A DNA stretch of 64,000 nucleotides from Amphiura filiformis. Its lineage: Eukaryota; Echinodermata; Ophiuroidea; Amphilepidida; Amphiuridae. A program made the position numbers and the translations under genes. The notes below the pieces were generated by a model. That model made no database searches. It saw nothing but the letters and a program-made list of their open reading frames with translations, and was not told where the DNA came from. The DNA is taken from positions 33,001,796 through 33,065,795 of the forward strand of contig NC_092629.1 in the NCBI RefSeq assembly GCF_039555335.1. Direction: 5' to 3'. This document shows positions 23,423 to 34,811 of this stretch, piece by piece; within the stretch, counting starts at the first letter, position 1, and each line of letters begins with the position of its first letter.

Positions 23423-24331
23423 CATGGAAATAGTAGATGAGAAGGAATCACAACGAAATCGATCGCCTGTGACTAATCCCGCTTATCTATTCTTCATTAC
23501 AAAGGAAGAGGACTCAACAAATTCCCTTTTGAGGACACTCATATTGCCGCCATCAGCGTGATTTGGTAGCAGAACTGGAAATTCATAGCGATAAATCTTT
23601 GCGCACCAACACATTTTGAACCGGTTGTTGTGACCTTAGTTGATGAAGCGCACTTTTAACGTTCATTTAGACTGGATTTTATAAACATTTGCAACAGATT
23701 TCTGCATTTTCAGATGCAGAGAAGTCAAAACAATACAAATATTGGGAAATTTAATCAAAATACGTTGTATTTTCGACTAAAGACACTTTTACATTTTGTA
23801 AGGATAATCTGACCCCAAATTTAATTAAAATGTAAAGGTATAAAACAAGTTGTTCCGATTGTTTCCGAAAAATGGGAACAGATTCTATCATAAGACAAAC
23901 GGAAAATCAATTCTATCAAATTGCCTTCACATGTGCCCCAGACCGCCCACATAGGTAAATTTGCCCCTAAATGTTTCAAATATATGACTTTCTACTTCCG
24001 ATTTTGGTAATACATCCTTCCCACAAGGCATTATTTTTTGGCTATGTTATCCCATCTGTCCCATAATGCATTCATATTTCCCGCCCTTTCCTGCTCACAA
24101 GGCCGCATTTAGTCCATAAGCATTGGTCGCTTGACTGCAGCTTTAGAATTGAAAATGTCATGTCATAGAAATGTTACGTCACCGATGACCATCGTGTTGG
24201 GATATAATCCCAAGGATTATGATATAACTATAGTGGTTGACGTGTATAGAAACGTCAATGTACATGTCGGCAATGTGTTTGGAACTTTGATGATGGATAG
24301 TTGTGATTCCTTCTCATCTACTATTTCCATG
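23423..24331. mobile_element. CATGG-ended DNA transposon, copy 1 (909 bp)
   Basis: Terminal inverted repeats of at least 31 bp start CATGGAAATAGTAGATGAG. A perfect 7-bp duplication GTACTAC flanks it (23416-23422 and 24332-24338). Copy 2 at 30908-31815 is almost identical over its full length, with only a couple of differences seen. A short open frame near 24131 shows no transposase features and is conserved only because the copies are young. It is non-autonomous. The CATG terminus is reminiscent of P-element ends, but that assignment is a guess. Confidence 0.9.
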
Positions 24332-24509
24332 GTACTACAGAGAAGATGTGAGGAAAAAAATATGTGTGCTGCCGCTCATTCAAAAGTAATCACGCTATTC
24401 TGGTTTAACAATAAAATACAATAAAGGGGTTCGAACCCATGGTGGGTGTGATACACAACTTGCTGCTTAATAGTTTTAGGGAAAGGTCAGTGTCTGTATA
24501 TCATCATAC

Positions 24510-25610
24510 CATGGAGGTATATAAATAAATGGAGAATGATCGCCAGAATTCTAATCTCTTAAGTGGAGATTATCCGATTACCTCTATTCAATGAGTCACC
24601 AAACTTGAATGACTAGCCACTTCAGCCAAGCTATTGATCTCCACGATGGTTATGAGACTCTACCATGGTTCATTGATCGTCACTCCCAAAATTTCCTCAT
24701 AGGAATTGACCCTACATTGACCCGTACCGGAAGGCTTGTAAAAGAGACTGTATAATGACGTCAGCTAGTCAATTAGATGTTCAAAGTCGCCAGTTTTGAT
24801 AGCTTATAGTTTCAATGTATGATTGTGCGAAAACCCGATGAAATTTGGATGTTCTGTTCTCAAGTTATGAAACTGTTTTCAACACTAGTTGTGCCGTAAC
24901 TTGACAAATATACTTAGTTTTCATGTTCATATATTAAGCTTTTAAGGGGGTCTGAAATAGTGCAAATGAAAGCAAAACGTTTTTACCTTCCGATTGTGAA
25001 AAAATTATGTTGGGCCAATTTGGGCCAATTGAGTTACGAGCGAGTAAAATTTACCGGAAGTACTTCGGAATTCAGCTAAAATCTTTTCATCATCATTAAA
25101 CTTCTCATTTTATAATAAATAATTATCAGTATTTAGGCCTAAATTATTATTAATATTATTAGGGGCATCATTTTCTTTGGAGGGGGTTCCAAATAGGCCT
25201 ATACCGGGGGTCATAACTTTTTGGAAAGAAAAATAGGGGGTCATAGCCTAATTTAATTTTTCAAGAATCATGACCAAAATGTAGGGGGGTCACAATATGA
25301 CCACAGATATAGGCCTACAGATAGGGTGTTTATTTTATTCAAAAAGACTGATTTCAATGCAATTTTTTGACGAAAATGACATTTTGATATTAAATTTTCT
25401 GAAGCATGAGCACTTTCCAATAAACATTATAAGTAACTGCATTTAGCACCCCATTGAAATAAATGACCAGTGAAACAGACTTAACAATGTAATCAGCTTA
25501 GCATAATCAACAACCCCTGAAAATGCCTATTCAACAATAATTGGTCATAACCAACGTAGTACAAAAGATGCTTGGCTAGATCATTCTCCATTTATTTATA
25601 TACCTCCATG
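24510..25610. mobile_element. CATGG-ended DNA transposon, related type (1101 bp)
   Basis: 32-bp inverted termini start CATGGAGGTATATAAATAAA. A perfect 7-bp duplication ATCATAC flanks it (24503-24509 and 25611-25617). The interior differs from the 909-bp type and has no recognised coding region. The shared CATGG end and 7-bp duplication suggest the same transposase superfamily. Confidence 0.85.
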
Positions 25611-25617
25611 ATCATAC

Positions 25618-26696
25618 TATGCATACCATGCATGCAGACCCTAACATCCAGTTATATTTCAAATGAAAATATGACCGAAGTTCCATGGCAAATTATAATT
25701 TCTGACGCTTGTTGACTCTTTCAACCTCTACGATTTATGATACAGACTATTTTCAATTATCAAAATATCTTTATTAGGTTTGCAGGAAATGACAGGAAAA
25801 TACATACAACAATAAAATAAACATGATCAACAATCATCCCTTTTCTAACAAAATCCTAAAACACTCTCCCTAAATAATTATAATTCGAAATAATAACACC
25901 TATTCATTTATTCATTATAAACCTCTCGCAAACTGGAATGTGTATGTGGTGAATTGTAATTTTAATAACCGATATGGAAACAAACAGGTACTATAATATT
26001 ATTCAAAATCAAGAATAATATCAAACAAATCCTCCTACTCGAACAGTACACTTAATTTAGGCCCGGGATTTAGGCCTGCATTATGATTATAGACCTAAGG
26101 TAAAAATACTTGAAGAGATAACAAGAAACCTTTCGTGCTTGGCCACTGTAGTGCTTGGCTGATCCTTGCTGGATGAAGGTCAATATTGATCTATTATGTG
26201 AGTGAAATCAAACACCGTGTCCTCGTTGCTACTCCCATGTAATCGAAGGTCGTAAAATTAATCCGATAACAATAGAGGGTATTCATTACTACATCATTGA
26301 TGTGGTTGCTCAATGCTCATGCATAAAATTCTTCCATGGGCTGTTTAGCTTAATCATGTTAATCGGGAAGTGACCTCTTGAAATGATATCATCACAAAGT
26401 GAACGATGTTATAACTTGGAGGGCTAACAAACCAACACCGCCAAATTCGACTGACGTGTGTACAACGTGAGAAGCTATGAGGAAATGGAACACTCGTTGT
26501 CTGATAATGCATGTGTTTATGGTTAGGATAGCGGTTACTTAGCAGCTCTCGTTCCGCTTGGGTTTATTGAATACACTCTATATAATTATAGTCATCAATA
26601 TGTCGTTTCCAGTCCCTGGCTGAACTATAGGGTTCAGCTATTATTTAAATAATTCTTTTACCCCATGCAGCTGATTGGGGTGGTTACAGGTCGTTT
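25618..26696. other. Gene-free stretch
   Basis: AT-rich sequence with no gene, RNA or repeat recognised. Confidence 0.5.
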
Positions 26697-27105
26697 AAAA
26701 ACCACTAACCGCGAAATGAGGATATCGAACATAGGCCCCCGCAGGGCTAACCGCGAAAAACTGCTAACCGCGAAATATGGATATCCAACTAGTTTGCCCT
26801 CGAAGCTGTAAAAACCACTCACCGCGAAATATGGATATCCAACTAGTTTGCCCTTGCAGGGCTACAAAGAACCACAAACCGCGAAATATGGATATCCAAC
26901 AAGTTTGCCCCGCAGGGTACAAAGAACTGCTAACCGCGAAATATGGATATCCAACTAGTTTGCCCCTCGAAGCTTCAAAAACCACTCATCGCGAAATATG
27001 GATATCCAACTAGTTTGCCCCGCAAATCTAAAGAACCATTAACCGCGAAATATGGATATCCAACTACTTCGCCTCGCATGGCTACAAAGAACCACTTACC
27101 GCGCA
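26697..27105 (+). repeat. Minisatellite, about 55-bp unit
   Basis: At least seven units share CGCGAAATATGGATATCCAA and TAGTTTGCCC. Successive starts near 26771, 26825, 26882, 26937, 26992 and 27045 give a period of 53-57 bp. Open frames on both strands (for example MDIQLVCP repeats) are repeat translations. Confidence 0.95.
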
Positions 27106-27131
27106 ATATCTTTTTACCTCAAAAAAAGAAT

Positions 27132-27776
27132 TAATATCTACCAAAACACGTTTCAAAACGTAAAAAGGGGCCAAGTTTAACAAATCTTTCCTGTGTGGCT
27201 TTTCACCCTTTTTTAAACTTGGTCCCATTTATGAAAGTTTCTAAAGACCCATACGAAGTCATCTTTAGGCTACTTGTTTGTTTTCTTAGTTGTCAGTGTT
27301 CATTTTGTAGAGTAAATTAATTAATGTTCGTGCTTGATTGAAGTTTTTCCGTAAAGACGTTATAATGTATTTTGATTAAAGCAAAAGTAGCAAATACTCA
27401 CTTTGTTAAATTCTTCATCGTCTTGTGCGATCCTGCGCCTTATGTACAGATGTAGGGCCTATAATATGTAACAGGTTGACAGACAGTCAATTTGCTAAGT
27501 ATATATAATACTCTACTGCTCTTTATGAACACGCAATATAATGAAACATAAACCTTCAAATGTGTTTGATAATACATAGCCTACGTCATATTGCACCGCT
27601 TTCGAACAGTCTTAAACCTAATTGTTGCATGTAGAAATTAGGACTCATTCTTCATGTTATTACGGTACCACTTTACTGAATGGGACCAAGTTTAAAAAAG
27701 GGTGAAAAGCCACACAGGAAAGATTTTTTAAACTTGGCCCCTTTTTACGTTTTGAAACGTGTTTTGGTAGATATTA
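27132..27776. mobile_element. MITE with about 97-bp inverted repeats
   Basis: The arm starting TAATATCTACCAAAACACG at 27132 recurs inverted, ending at 27776. Both arms contain GGGTGAAAAGCCACACAGGA or its complement. The centre has no coding signal. Confidence 0.8.
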
Positions 27777-28609
27777 CTTATTAACATAGGCCCATTTGTT
27801 TGTGATATTTCAAGCGTTTTAAAATTTCAAAATAATCCCATTCAATTACACGGTTGACGATGAAAATTTACTGAATTTAGGGAATGCAATGCGGCCACCA
27901 CCTGACTAGACCTTTATATATAGTATTGAATAAATTCGCACATACTTATGCTACACTGTCAAAGGGGGCTGTTACCCAAGAAGGCATTTTTTGTTATTTT
28001 GGACTTTTTGGATAGTCAATCATCACTGGCGTATTCCTGTAACAATTCTCAACTCAAAAATCTATTTTTTTCGTCGCCCATCCACCGTTGCCATGGTAAC
28101 GGCGGCCATTTTGTATTTTTACACACCTAATTATTCCGGTTTTTCAGAAAAATTAAAACAACAATTAGTCTGAAACCACCAATATTTAACTGTTAGAAGC
28201 ATAATAAAAAGAAGTACAGAGCTCTTTTTCACAAAATTTGCTCCCTTTTTGTTTTTCAGACGTTTTTAGATCGTGTTTATGCAAAAAGTTCAAAATTTGG
28301 TCATTTTTGGAAAAAATCACCATATTACAAATTTGGAGGGGTTTTGTTTAAAAAAAAGGGCTTTGTACTTCTCTAGATCTACTTAAAATACACCTTTCTG
28401 CCAAGTTTCAAATCATTTGGACTTACAATGGCTGAAAAATCCTGAAATTGCTGGTAAAATTACCATTTTGAAATAAACGCGTTTTTAAAATGACTAATAA
28501 TAGCCAGGTGAAAAACTATGAAATATATTATTAATATACTAGAATATAAATTTGTTGAGGCAAAATTCATATATGAATAATAATAAAGTATATATAAATA
28601 ATAATAAAG
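27777..28609. other. Gene-free stretch
   Basis: No gene recognised. AT-rich with short homopolymers. Confidence 0.5.
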
Positions 28610-28611
28610 TA

Positions 28612-30279
28612 CAGTCATGGACAAAAGTTTGGAATATTTTTTTTGCATAACCCTGTTTTTAAGTGCAGATTTTTTACCATCAATGACCCGTCAGCCATGC
28701 AAAATGGATCACGGATGTCTGTCAAACCATTCCATATCACATAATACCTAATGTAGGACAATGGCTTCATATGCCTGACCAATGAACCATCGGGCATCCT
28801 TTTCGCAGTTATTTTAGCGATATGATTCATAAGGTTACATTGGCTTTTGCATTACGGTGTGAAGAAACCAGTTTTGCTTTGTTGCATCTGTCTGTTGTAT
28901 ACAATATTTCTGACCATGGGGTACGAGTTGAGCGCAAATTTATACGCCCGCGTCATTGACTTACGTAATCGCGGCTACAAACAGAAGGATATTGGTGCCG
29001 CATTAGGAATTACATAAGGTGCAGTCTCTAAATTTTTGAAGAGACGTCGAGAGACCGGAACTACTACACCTAGTCCAAGGTCAGGTCGGCCCCGAAAGAC
29101 AAGCGCCAGGGAAGACCGATCTCTCCTGAGACATTGCCGCAATGGCCGCACAAAGTCTGCATCCCCGCTGCGAACAGAATGGCGGAGGTCCATAAACTCG
29201 CCTGTTACCAGGAAACTTGTGAACAATATACTGGTTAGTGCAGGTTTTCACGCAAGACGATCAATAAGAAAGCCGATACTACTGCAAAGACATCGGCATG
29301 CGCGCTTACTTTGGTCACAGAGACATAGGGATTTGACAGTAGGCTACTGGCATAATGTGATCTTCAGTCAAGAAGCCTGGTTCCTCCTCTACAGACAAGA
29401 TGACCGATTCAAGGTCCGAAGACAGGTTGGTCAAGCCCTGCTTGAGGATTGTATCCTTCCTAGAGTCCAGGGAGATGGTGGTGGAATCACAGTATGGGGA
29501 GCATTCCACAGTAGGTCTAAATCACACCTCTACATGCTAGAAGGACACATGAACCAGGACCAATACCTGTATGTTCTTGATACAGTTATGCTTCCGTTTG
29601 CAAAAGGAGACTTCGGGAACGATTTCGTGATCCTAGATGGCAACACCACGGGGCACAGAGCCCTACGCGTGAGGGAATTCCTTGAAAATGAGAATGTAGA
29701 ACTCCTGGACTGTTCGGATTTGAGCCCGGATATGAATCCTATAGAGAACTTATGGGCAGAAGTATCCTGCAGGATAGGTAACATGGACAACCAACCAATC
29801 ACCCTGCAGGAACTTAGACACGCCCTCATTGCTTGCTGGTGAGATATTCCATAAGGGATCTTGACAAACCTGGTTGAGGGAATGTCACGTCGCGTAAATG
29901 ACCTTGAGCTGGCCAGGGTGGACACACCAAATATTGAGATGTGTTTTCTTAAGCAAGAGACTTACTGAACATGTCACAGTGAGAGTTTACGTTATTGTTT
30001 AAACAATTAAGTTTGCTAGTGTCTTAAATCTCATTTTGTGCGACAAAGAGATGACCACCAAAAAGTGTTGCGATTGTATGATCCTTCCATTGTAATGCGC
30101 TTCCTCTGGTAATTCTTTGTTTAATTGACAAACTATGTAATGTAAACATCAAAGGACATTCATATATTTCAATTAAATTCAACAGAGCACTACTCCAGAA
30201 CAATAAATCTGTTCCTAATATGATTGAAAACTGCATTTGATACAAAAATAAAAATATTCCAAACTTTTGTCCATGACTG
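28612..30279 (+). mobile_element. Tc1-type DNA transposon
   Basis: Inverted ends starting CAGTCATGGACAAAAGTTTG at 28612 and ending at 30279 are flanked by TA on both sides (28610-28611 and 30280-30281). The 1.67-kb length and a single internal transposase gene fit the Tc1/mariner superfamily. The transposase is dead (next entry). Confidence 0.95.
28916..29968 (+). pseudogene. Tc1-type transposase, inactivated
   Basis: 350 codons from an ATG at 28916 to a TGA at 29966 match the usual length. The N-terminal helix-turn-helix reads GYKQKDIGAALGIT then a TAA (codon 34) where Gln is expected, followed by GAVSKFLKR. The DDE domain is recognisable, with SPDMNPIENLW carrying the catalytic Glu. The first catalytic Asp is replaced (SQEAW instead of the usual S-D-E) and the second position reads LDGNTTGHRA, with Gly where Asp normally precedes Asn. 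Further stops lie at 29840 (TGA) and 29852 (TAA). The frame is otherwise continuous, so decay is mainly by substitution. Confidence 0.9.
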
Positions 30280-30281
30280 TA

Positions 30282-30663
30282 AAATAAATGTTAAATTATG
30301 ATTGTAATTGTTATTCTTTTACATATCGCACCTTGAAAAACAATAAAATACATTAAAATTCAATTGCATGTATAGGAATAGGAAACGAACGAATGTTACC
30401 ATATTTCTCTACACCTTGTTCACTTGAAATAGCCGAAACTTTGCAATGAAACATCCGATTTTAATGGGGTAAAAATTATTTTAAAGTTAAACCTCTGCTA
30501 AATTTAATAAGTTGCAAAATTCAAATTACACATAAATACTCATTCTAATCCCTTTCTTGGGTAACAGTCCCCCCTTTTTTTTTTTTAAAGCAATTTGATT
30601 TTAGATTAGAATATAGGGTTTCATTCACTTAATAAATTCACTTTTGTAAAAAAAATCTTAAAT
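30282..30663. other. Gene-free stretch
   Basis: AT-rich sequence with a T-run at about 30572-30585; nothing else recognised. Confidence 0.45.
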
Positions 30664-31829
30664 GTGATGCGATCAAGCAAAATCTGTCGGAACTCGGAAA
30701 TTTTAAATTTTCAGTTTCTTATAGGATAGTAAAAACCATTTACAAAGCTGCATTTTGCAGAAATTCCCATTGAAATTGAGCAACCAGTTCCAAAGATATG
30801 AAGAATTAAAGAGTTTCCAAAACAAGAGGAAACAAAAGGAAATATTTCCTTTGTTTGGCTATATCTCAAAATCAATATTACCGAGTTCCGACTGATTTGG
30901 CTTGATCCATGGAAATAGTAGATGAGAAGGAATCACAACGAAATCGATCGCCTGTGACTAATCCCGCTTATCTATTCTTCATTACAAAGGAAGAGGACTC
31001 AACAAATTCCCTTTTGAGGACACTCATATTGCCGCCATCAGCGTGATTTGGTAGCAGAACTGGAAATTCATAGCGATAAATCTTTGCGCACCAACAAATT
31101 TTGAACCGGTTGTTGTGACCTTAGTTGATGAAGCGCACTTTTAACGTTCATTTAGACTGGATTTTATAAACATTTGCAACAGATTTCTGCATTTTCAGAT
31201 GCAGAGAAGTCAAAACAATACAAATATTGGGAAATTTAATCAAAATACGTTGTATTTTCGACTAAAGACACTTTTACATTTTGTAAGGATAATCTGACCC
31301 CAAATTTAATTAAAATGTAAAGGTATAAAACAAGTTGTTCCGATTGTTTCCGAAAAATGGGAACAGATTCTATCATAAGACAAACGGAAAATCAATTCTA
31401 TCAAATTGCCTTCACATGTGCCCCAGACCGCCCACATAGGTAAATTTGCCCCTAAATGTTTCAAATATATGACTTTCTACTTCCGATTTTGGTAATACAT
31501 CCTTCCCACAAGGCATTATTTTTGGCTATGTTATCCCATCTGTCCCATAATGCATTCATATTTCCCGCCCTTTCCTGCTCACAAGGCCGCATTTAGTCCA
31601 TAAGCATTGGTCGCTTGACTGCAGCTTTAGAATTGAAAATGTCATGTCATAGAAATGTTACGTCACCGATGACCATCGTGTTGGGATATAATCCCAAGGA
31701 TTATGATATAACTATAGTGGTTGACGTGTATAGAAACGTCAATGTACATGTCGGCAATGTGTTTGGAACTTTGATGATGGATAGTTGTGATTCCTTCTCA
31801 TCTACTATTTCCATGCTTGATCGCATCAC
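30664..31829. mobile_element. Palindromic element interrupted by CATGG copy 2
   Basis: Bases 30664-30697 (GTGATGCGATCAAGCAAAAT onward) are inverted at 30881-30907 and continue at 31823-31829 beyond the inserted transposon. Removing the 908-bp insert and one duplicated 7-mer restores one inverted arm, so this is a nested insertion. Confidence 0.75.
30908..31815. mobile_element. CATGG-ended DNA transposon, copy 2 (908 bp)
   Basis: Same ends and interior as 23423-24331. A perfect 7-bp duplication CTTGATC flanks it (30901-30907 and 31816-31822). It differs from copy 1 by a one-base T-run change and a base change in the AACA(C/A)ATTTTG region, so one copy was mobilised recently. Confidence 0.95.
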
Positions 31830-31848
31830 AAATTAGCGACGACATGTA

Positions 31849-32872
31849 CAGGGTGTCCCAAAAAAGAGGCCCCTCATTGCGCCCTCTTTTTCTCCTACTT
31901 CTGACAAGTTGATCAAATATATTTTGGTATGTAAAGAAACCTTGAGTCGTTAGTTTTAATAAACCAAAACAATTATATCAATCGGCTCACAACTTTTGAA
32001 GATATGCTCTTTTAAAGAAATGTACCCGTTTTTCACTCTGTCCACGGAGAAGGTTTGGCTACTTCAAATATTGAAAAGGAGTACACATACCATGAATGAA
32101 TATCAAACATTCCTCAATGATGACTTTATAAAATAACTTTATTTATGGAATGGGCTTTACCGGTTGGTTTATGGGCAATGAATTTTGTTAATAGTGTCAT
32201 TAATTTGTGGGTAAAATGGATGGTGAATGGGACTTCTTTTGCTTTACTTGCAATTACTTATTTTTTTTCTTGGTTATTTATGCCTTTTTCTTTTATTATG
32301 TTTCTTACTTTCTTACTTTGTTGTTTCTTGCTTTCTTTTTTTATTGACAACATAAGTCATTTATCTTTTTAGGATAATAGGTAGCCCTAAAAGGCTGTTT
32401 GGTTTGTCTTTGGTTCTTCTGAAGTGAGTTTACTGTGCTGCTATGCCCTCTACCTGGTTGCCTCCTTGGCGAATACAGGTTTCAGCCCTGGTCCTCATTG
32501 CATCAGTTGCGTTGCGTACCATCCTTGTGCTTCGTATACTTGCGAATGCATTCAGTAATACGTTTGCGAAGATCTTGGATTTTGCCACGAAGGAAAAAAC
32601 CAAGTGGTGTGAGGTCTCGTGATCGTGCAGGCCACTCCACAGCATGAGCCATCCCAACCACTCTGTTTGCTATCCGTGGACAGAGTGAAAAACGGGTACT
32701 TTTATTCAAAAGGGCATATCTTCAAAAGTTGTGAGCCGGTTGAAGTAATTGTTTTGGTTTATTAAGGCTAACGATTAAAGGTTTCTTTACATACCAAAAT
32801 ATATTTAATCAACTTTTCAGAAATAGGAGAAAAAGAGGGCGCAATGAGGGGCCTCTTTTTTGGGACACCCTG
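31849..32872 (-). mobile_element. Mariner-like element with about 200-bp inverted repeats
   Basis: Ends start CAGGGTGTCCCAAAAAAGAG, and the inverted similarity continues for about 200 bp on each side (to about 32045 and from about 32672). TA flanks both ends (31847-31848 and 32873-32874). The centre contains a transposase scrap on the minus strand. Confidence 0.9.
32430..32709 (-). pseudogene. Mariner-type transposase C-terminal scrap
   Basis: The minus strand reads EWPARSRDLTPLGFFLRGKI, close to the mariner motif W-P-x-R-S-P-D-L-T-P-L-D-F-F-L-W-G, with the last catalytic Asp replaced by Gly. A helical tail with DLRKRITECI follows, then continues in another frame (CIRQGGNQVE), so there is a frameshift. 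The N-terminal two thirds are absent. Confidence 0.75.
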
Positions 32873-32928
32873 TATATGCATCATAATCACGTTTTATAGT
32901 TTATGAAGAACATAATCAGGTTTGATTA

Positions 32929-33105
32929 TTAATAGTGAGGCCAGGTTTGTATTTCTGCATACAGGGCGTCACCGGGACAATCTGTAGGCTTGTACCCCTC
33001 TCTCATGTCCCGATGTCCACGTAGGGTGTAATCAGATCGAATCTTTCCTAACTGTACTCCACAGGCTATCATGTTTTGTGCCAAATCACGAGCGGCTTGG
33101 TTGGG
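32929..33105 (-). CDS. PGRP domain, terminal exon
   Basis: The acceptor CTATCTCCAG precedes PNQAARDLAQNMIACGVQLG. The exon contains LRGHRD, whose His is a zinc ligand, and TDCPGD, whose Cys is the ligand that marks amidase-type PGRPs. It ends IQTWPHY then TAA, the normal C-terminus of short PGRPs. The exon is 177 nt and begins in phase 0, matching the donor at 36067. PGRPs bind bacterial peptidoglycan; those with the full zinc set cleave the amide between MurNAc and L-Ala. Confidence 0.92.
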   Translation of the reverse strand, partial: PNQAARDLAQNMIACGVQLGKIRSDYTLRGHRDMREGYKPTDCPGDALYAEIQTWPHY

Positions 33106-33330
33106 CTGGAGATAGGGAGTGAGTGACAGAGAGAGAAAATACAATTAACTTCAGATAGAAATGAGAATTTTAGGCCTTAGTATGTTTACAGTTTACTCCA
33201 GTACTCATGATCGATGCAGAAAAACGATTAAAATGTAATATTCAACGTAATAATGAATGTCCAATCTCTGGCCTACTTCTGAACTTTACCAATCGCAGTG
33301 GAGATGATTCTACGATATGTAGCTTCTGAC

Positions 33331-33463
33331 CACACCACTCGACGCCATACATAAATTCTCCCAGTCACATTTCCCCAATATGAAATTTAAAAAAAGTAAA
33401 ATTTTAATTTCACTTTTGTTTAACAGAAGTTTGACAGAGGCGGGGTTCGAACTCACGGCGCAC
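33331..33463 (-). mobile_element. SINE copy, 5'-truncated
   Basis: The minus strand repeats the B box (GAGTTCGAACCCC) and tail of the SINE at 17485-17665. Similarity ends upstream of GCGCCGTGAG. It lies in the PGRP intron. Confidence 0.75.
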
Positions 33464-33525
33464 CGCTTTGGATATTCTACAGTGCAACAGAGCATAAATG
33501 CCCAAAATTTGAAAGCTATATTTAT

Positions 33526-34811
33526 TTATGAACAATATACACTACACATAAAACAATACTCATACAAGGCATTTCCAACATATAGGAATCCAAACAATCA
33601 AGTACCAACATGCATAGCTTTGTCCTTATAGTCCGGCTGCAAACTATTGTTTTATTTGGTTAGCTGGTTTTGCCAGTTAAAGTGTTTTTCTTTGCTGATT
33701 ATTAATCTATAGGTTGTACAAAATGAGATTATGGGGGATGTAGAATTGTCACCCCTGGGCAATTCAAGATTTCCAAGGTCAAAGTTTATACAGGGGTCAA
33801 AATTCAAAATTGCACAATTTTGTTAAAAGTATAGTTTGACCCACCTCCGACTTATCATTTCGGAGTTATAAGCCAAAAGGTCAAAGGTTAACTTTGCAGA
33901 AGCACAGGGGGTGAAAGAGATACAATGCTCCAATTTGGATGAAAATGGTCTTAAATTGTTGGCAGTGTTATCTCAATCGAATAAAGAATAGTTATAACCA
34001 ACTGTAACGACTCGTTACGTAGGTAAGCATTCAGAGAAGTACCAGTAGGTCAACATCAGTAGGACTCAATTGACAATGACCTATTTTGATGTGTTACCAA
34101 GGCAACAAGTCATTCTAGGTAGTTCAAACTATTCATTATTCGAGTTGTGGTACAGAACGACCAATTTGAGACCATTTTCATCAAAATTGGAGCAATTGTC
34201 AATTTCAACCCCTGTGGGAGTTCTCTATTTAACCTTTGACCTTTTTACTCATAACTCCACAACGATAAGTCGTAGATATGTGAAACTATATATTTTCTGA
34301 ATCCTTATGACAAGAGAAATAATTTGACATATGTTTGGACAAAATTGGACAAGTTTATAATTTTGACCCCTGTATAAACTTTGACCTTGTATATCTCGAA
34401 TTGCCCAGGGGTGACAATTTTACATCCCTGGGAATTTCATTTTGTACTACTCACAGAACAATAATCCAGAAACAAAAACACTTTAACTGGCAAAAGCAAC
34501 CTACCTTGGTCTGCCACCGGACTATTATATCACTTTTGGGTTTTTAACAAAATGTTATCAAACCTCTACTGTGATTGGCAGCTGCATAAGGCATCTCTTT
34601 GTTAGCTGATAATACCCAGCCATTCAGCAAGTGGCTAATAACTGACCTTGATAGGCTTGAATGAACACTGTCATCTGCTACAAAACCATCACACCCTAGG
34701 ACCTGGTCACTCCATAATGCTACAGGGAGCACAGTACTTTAACGATGTAGTGAAAGACTCATTATTGATTAGGCGCGGATTTTTAAAAGTACAGCTCCTG
34801 TGCGTGTATAG
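33526..34811 (+). repeat. Dispersed repeat split by a MITE
   Basis: 33526-33628 and 34528-34811 together match the continuous copy at 13860-14240. The 0.9 kb between them is the palindromic element below. Confidence 0.8.
33631..34522. mobile_element. 892-bp palindromic MITE
   Basis: It starts GTCCGG and ends CCGGAC between TA dinucleotides. Both ends carry inverted segments such as CACTTTAACTGGCAAAA and a GTCAAAATTCAAAAT-type region inside. It is absent from the related repeat at 13.9k, which confirms insertion. Confidence 0.75.

Noticed and set aside
24131..24424. Identical short open frames at 24131 and 31615 that look like a conserved protein
   Set aside because: They lie within two near-identical transposon copies. 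Conservation comes from recency, and no domain is visible.
26764..27134. Overlapping open frames on both strands with repeated MDIQLVCP or SWISIFRG
   Set aside because: They are translations of the 55-bp minisatellite.
32145..32372. Hydrophobic 75-codon frame resembling a membrane protein
   Set aside because: It lies in the T-rich middle of the mariner-like element with no family features.
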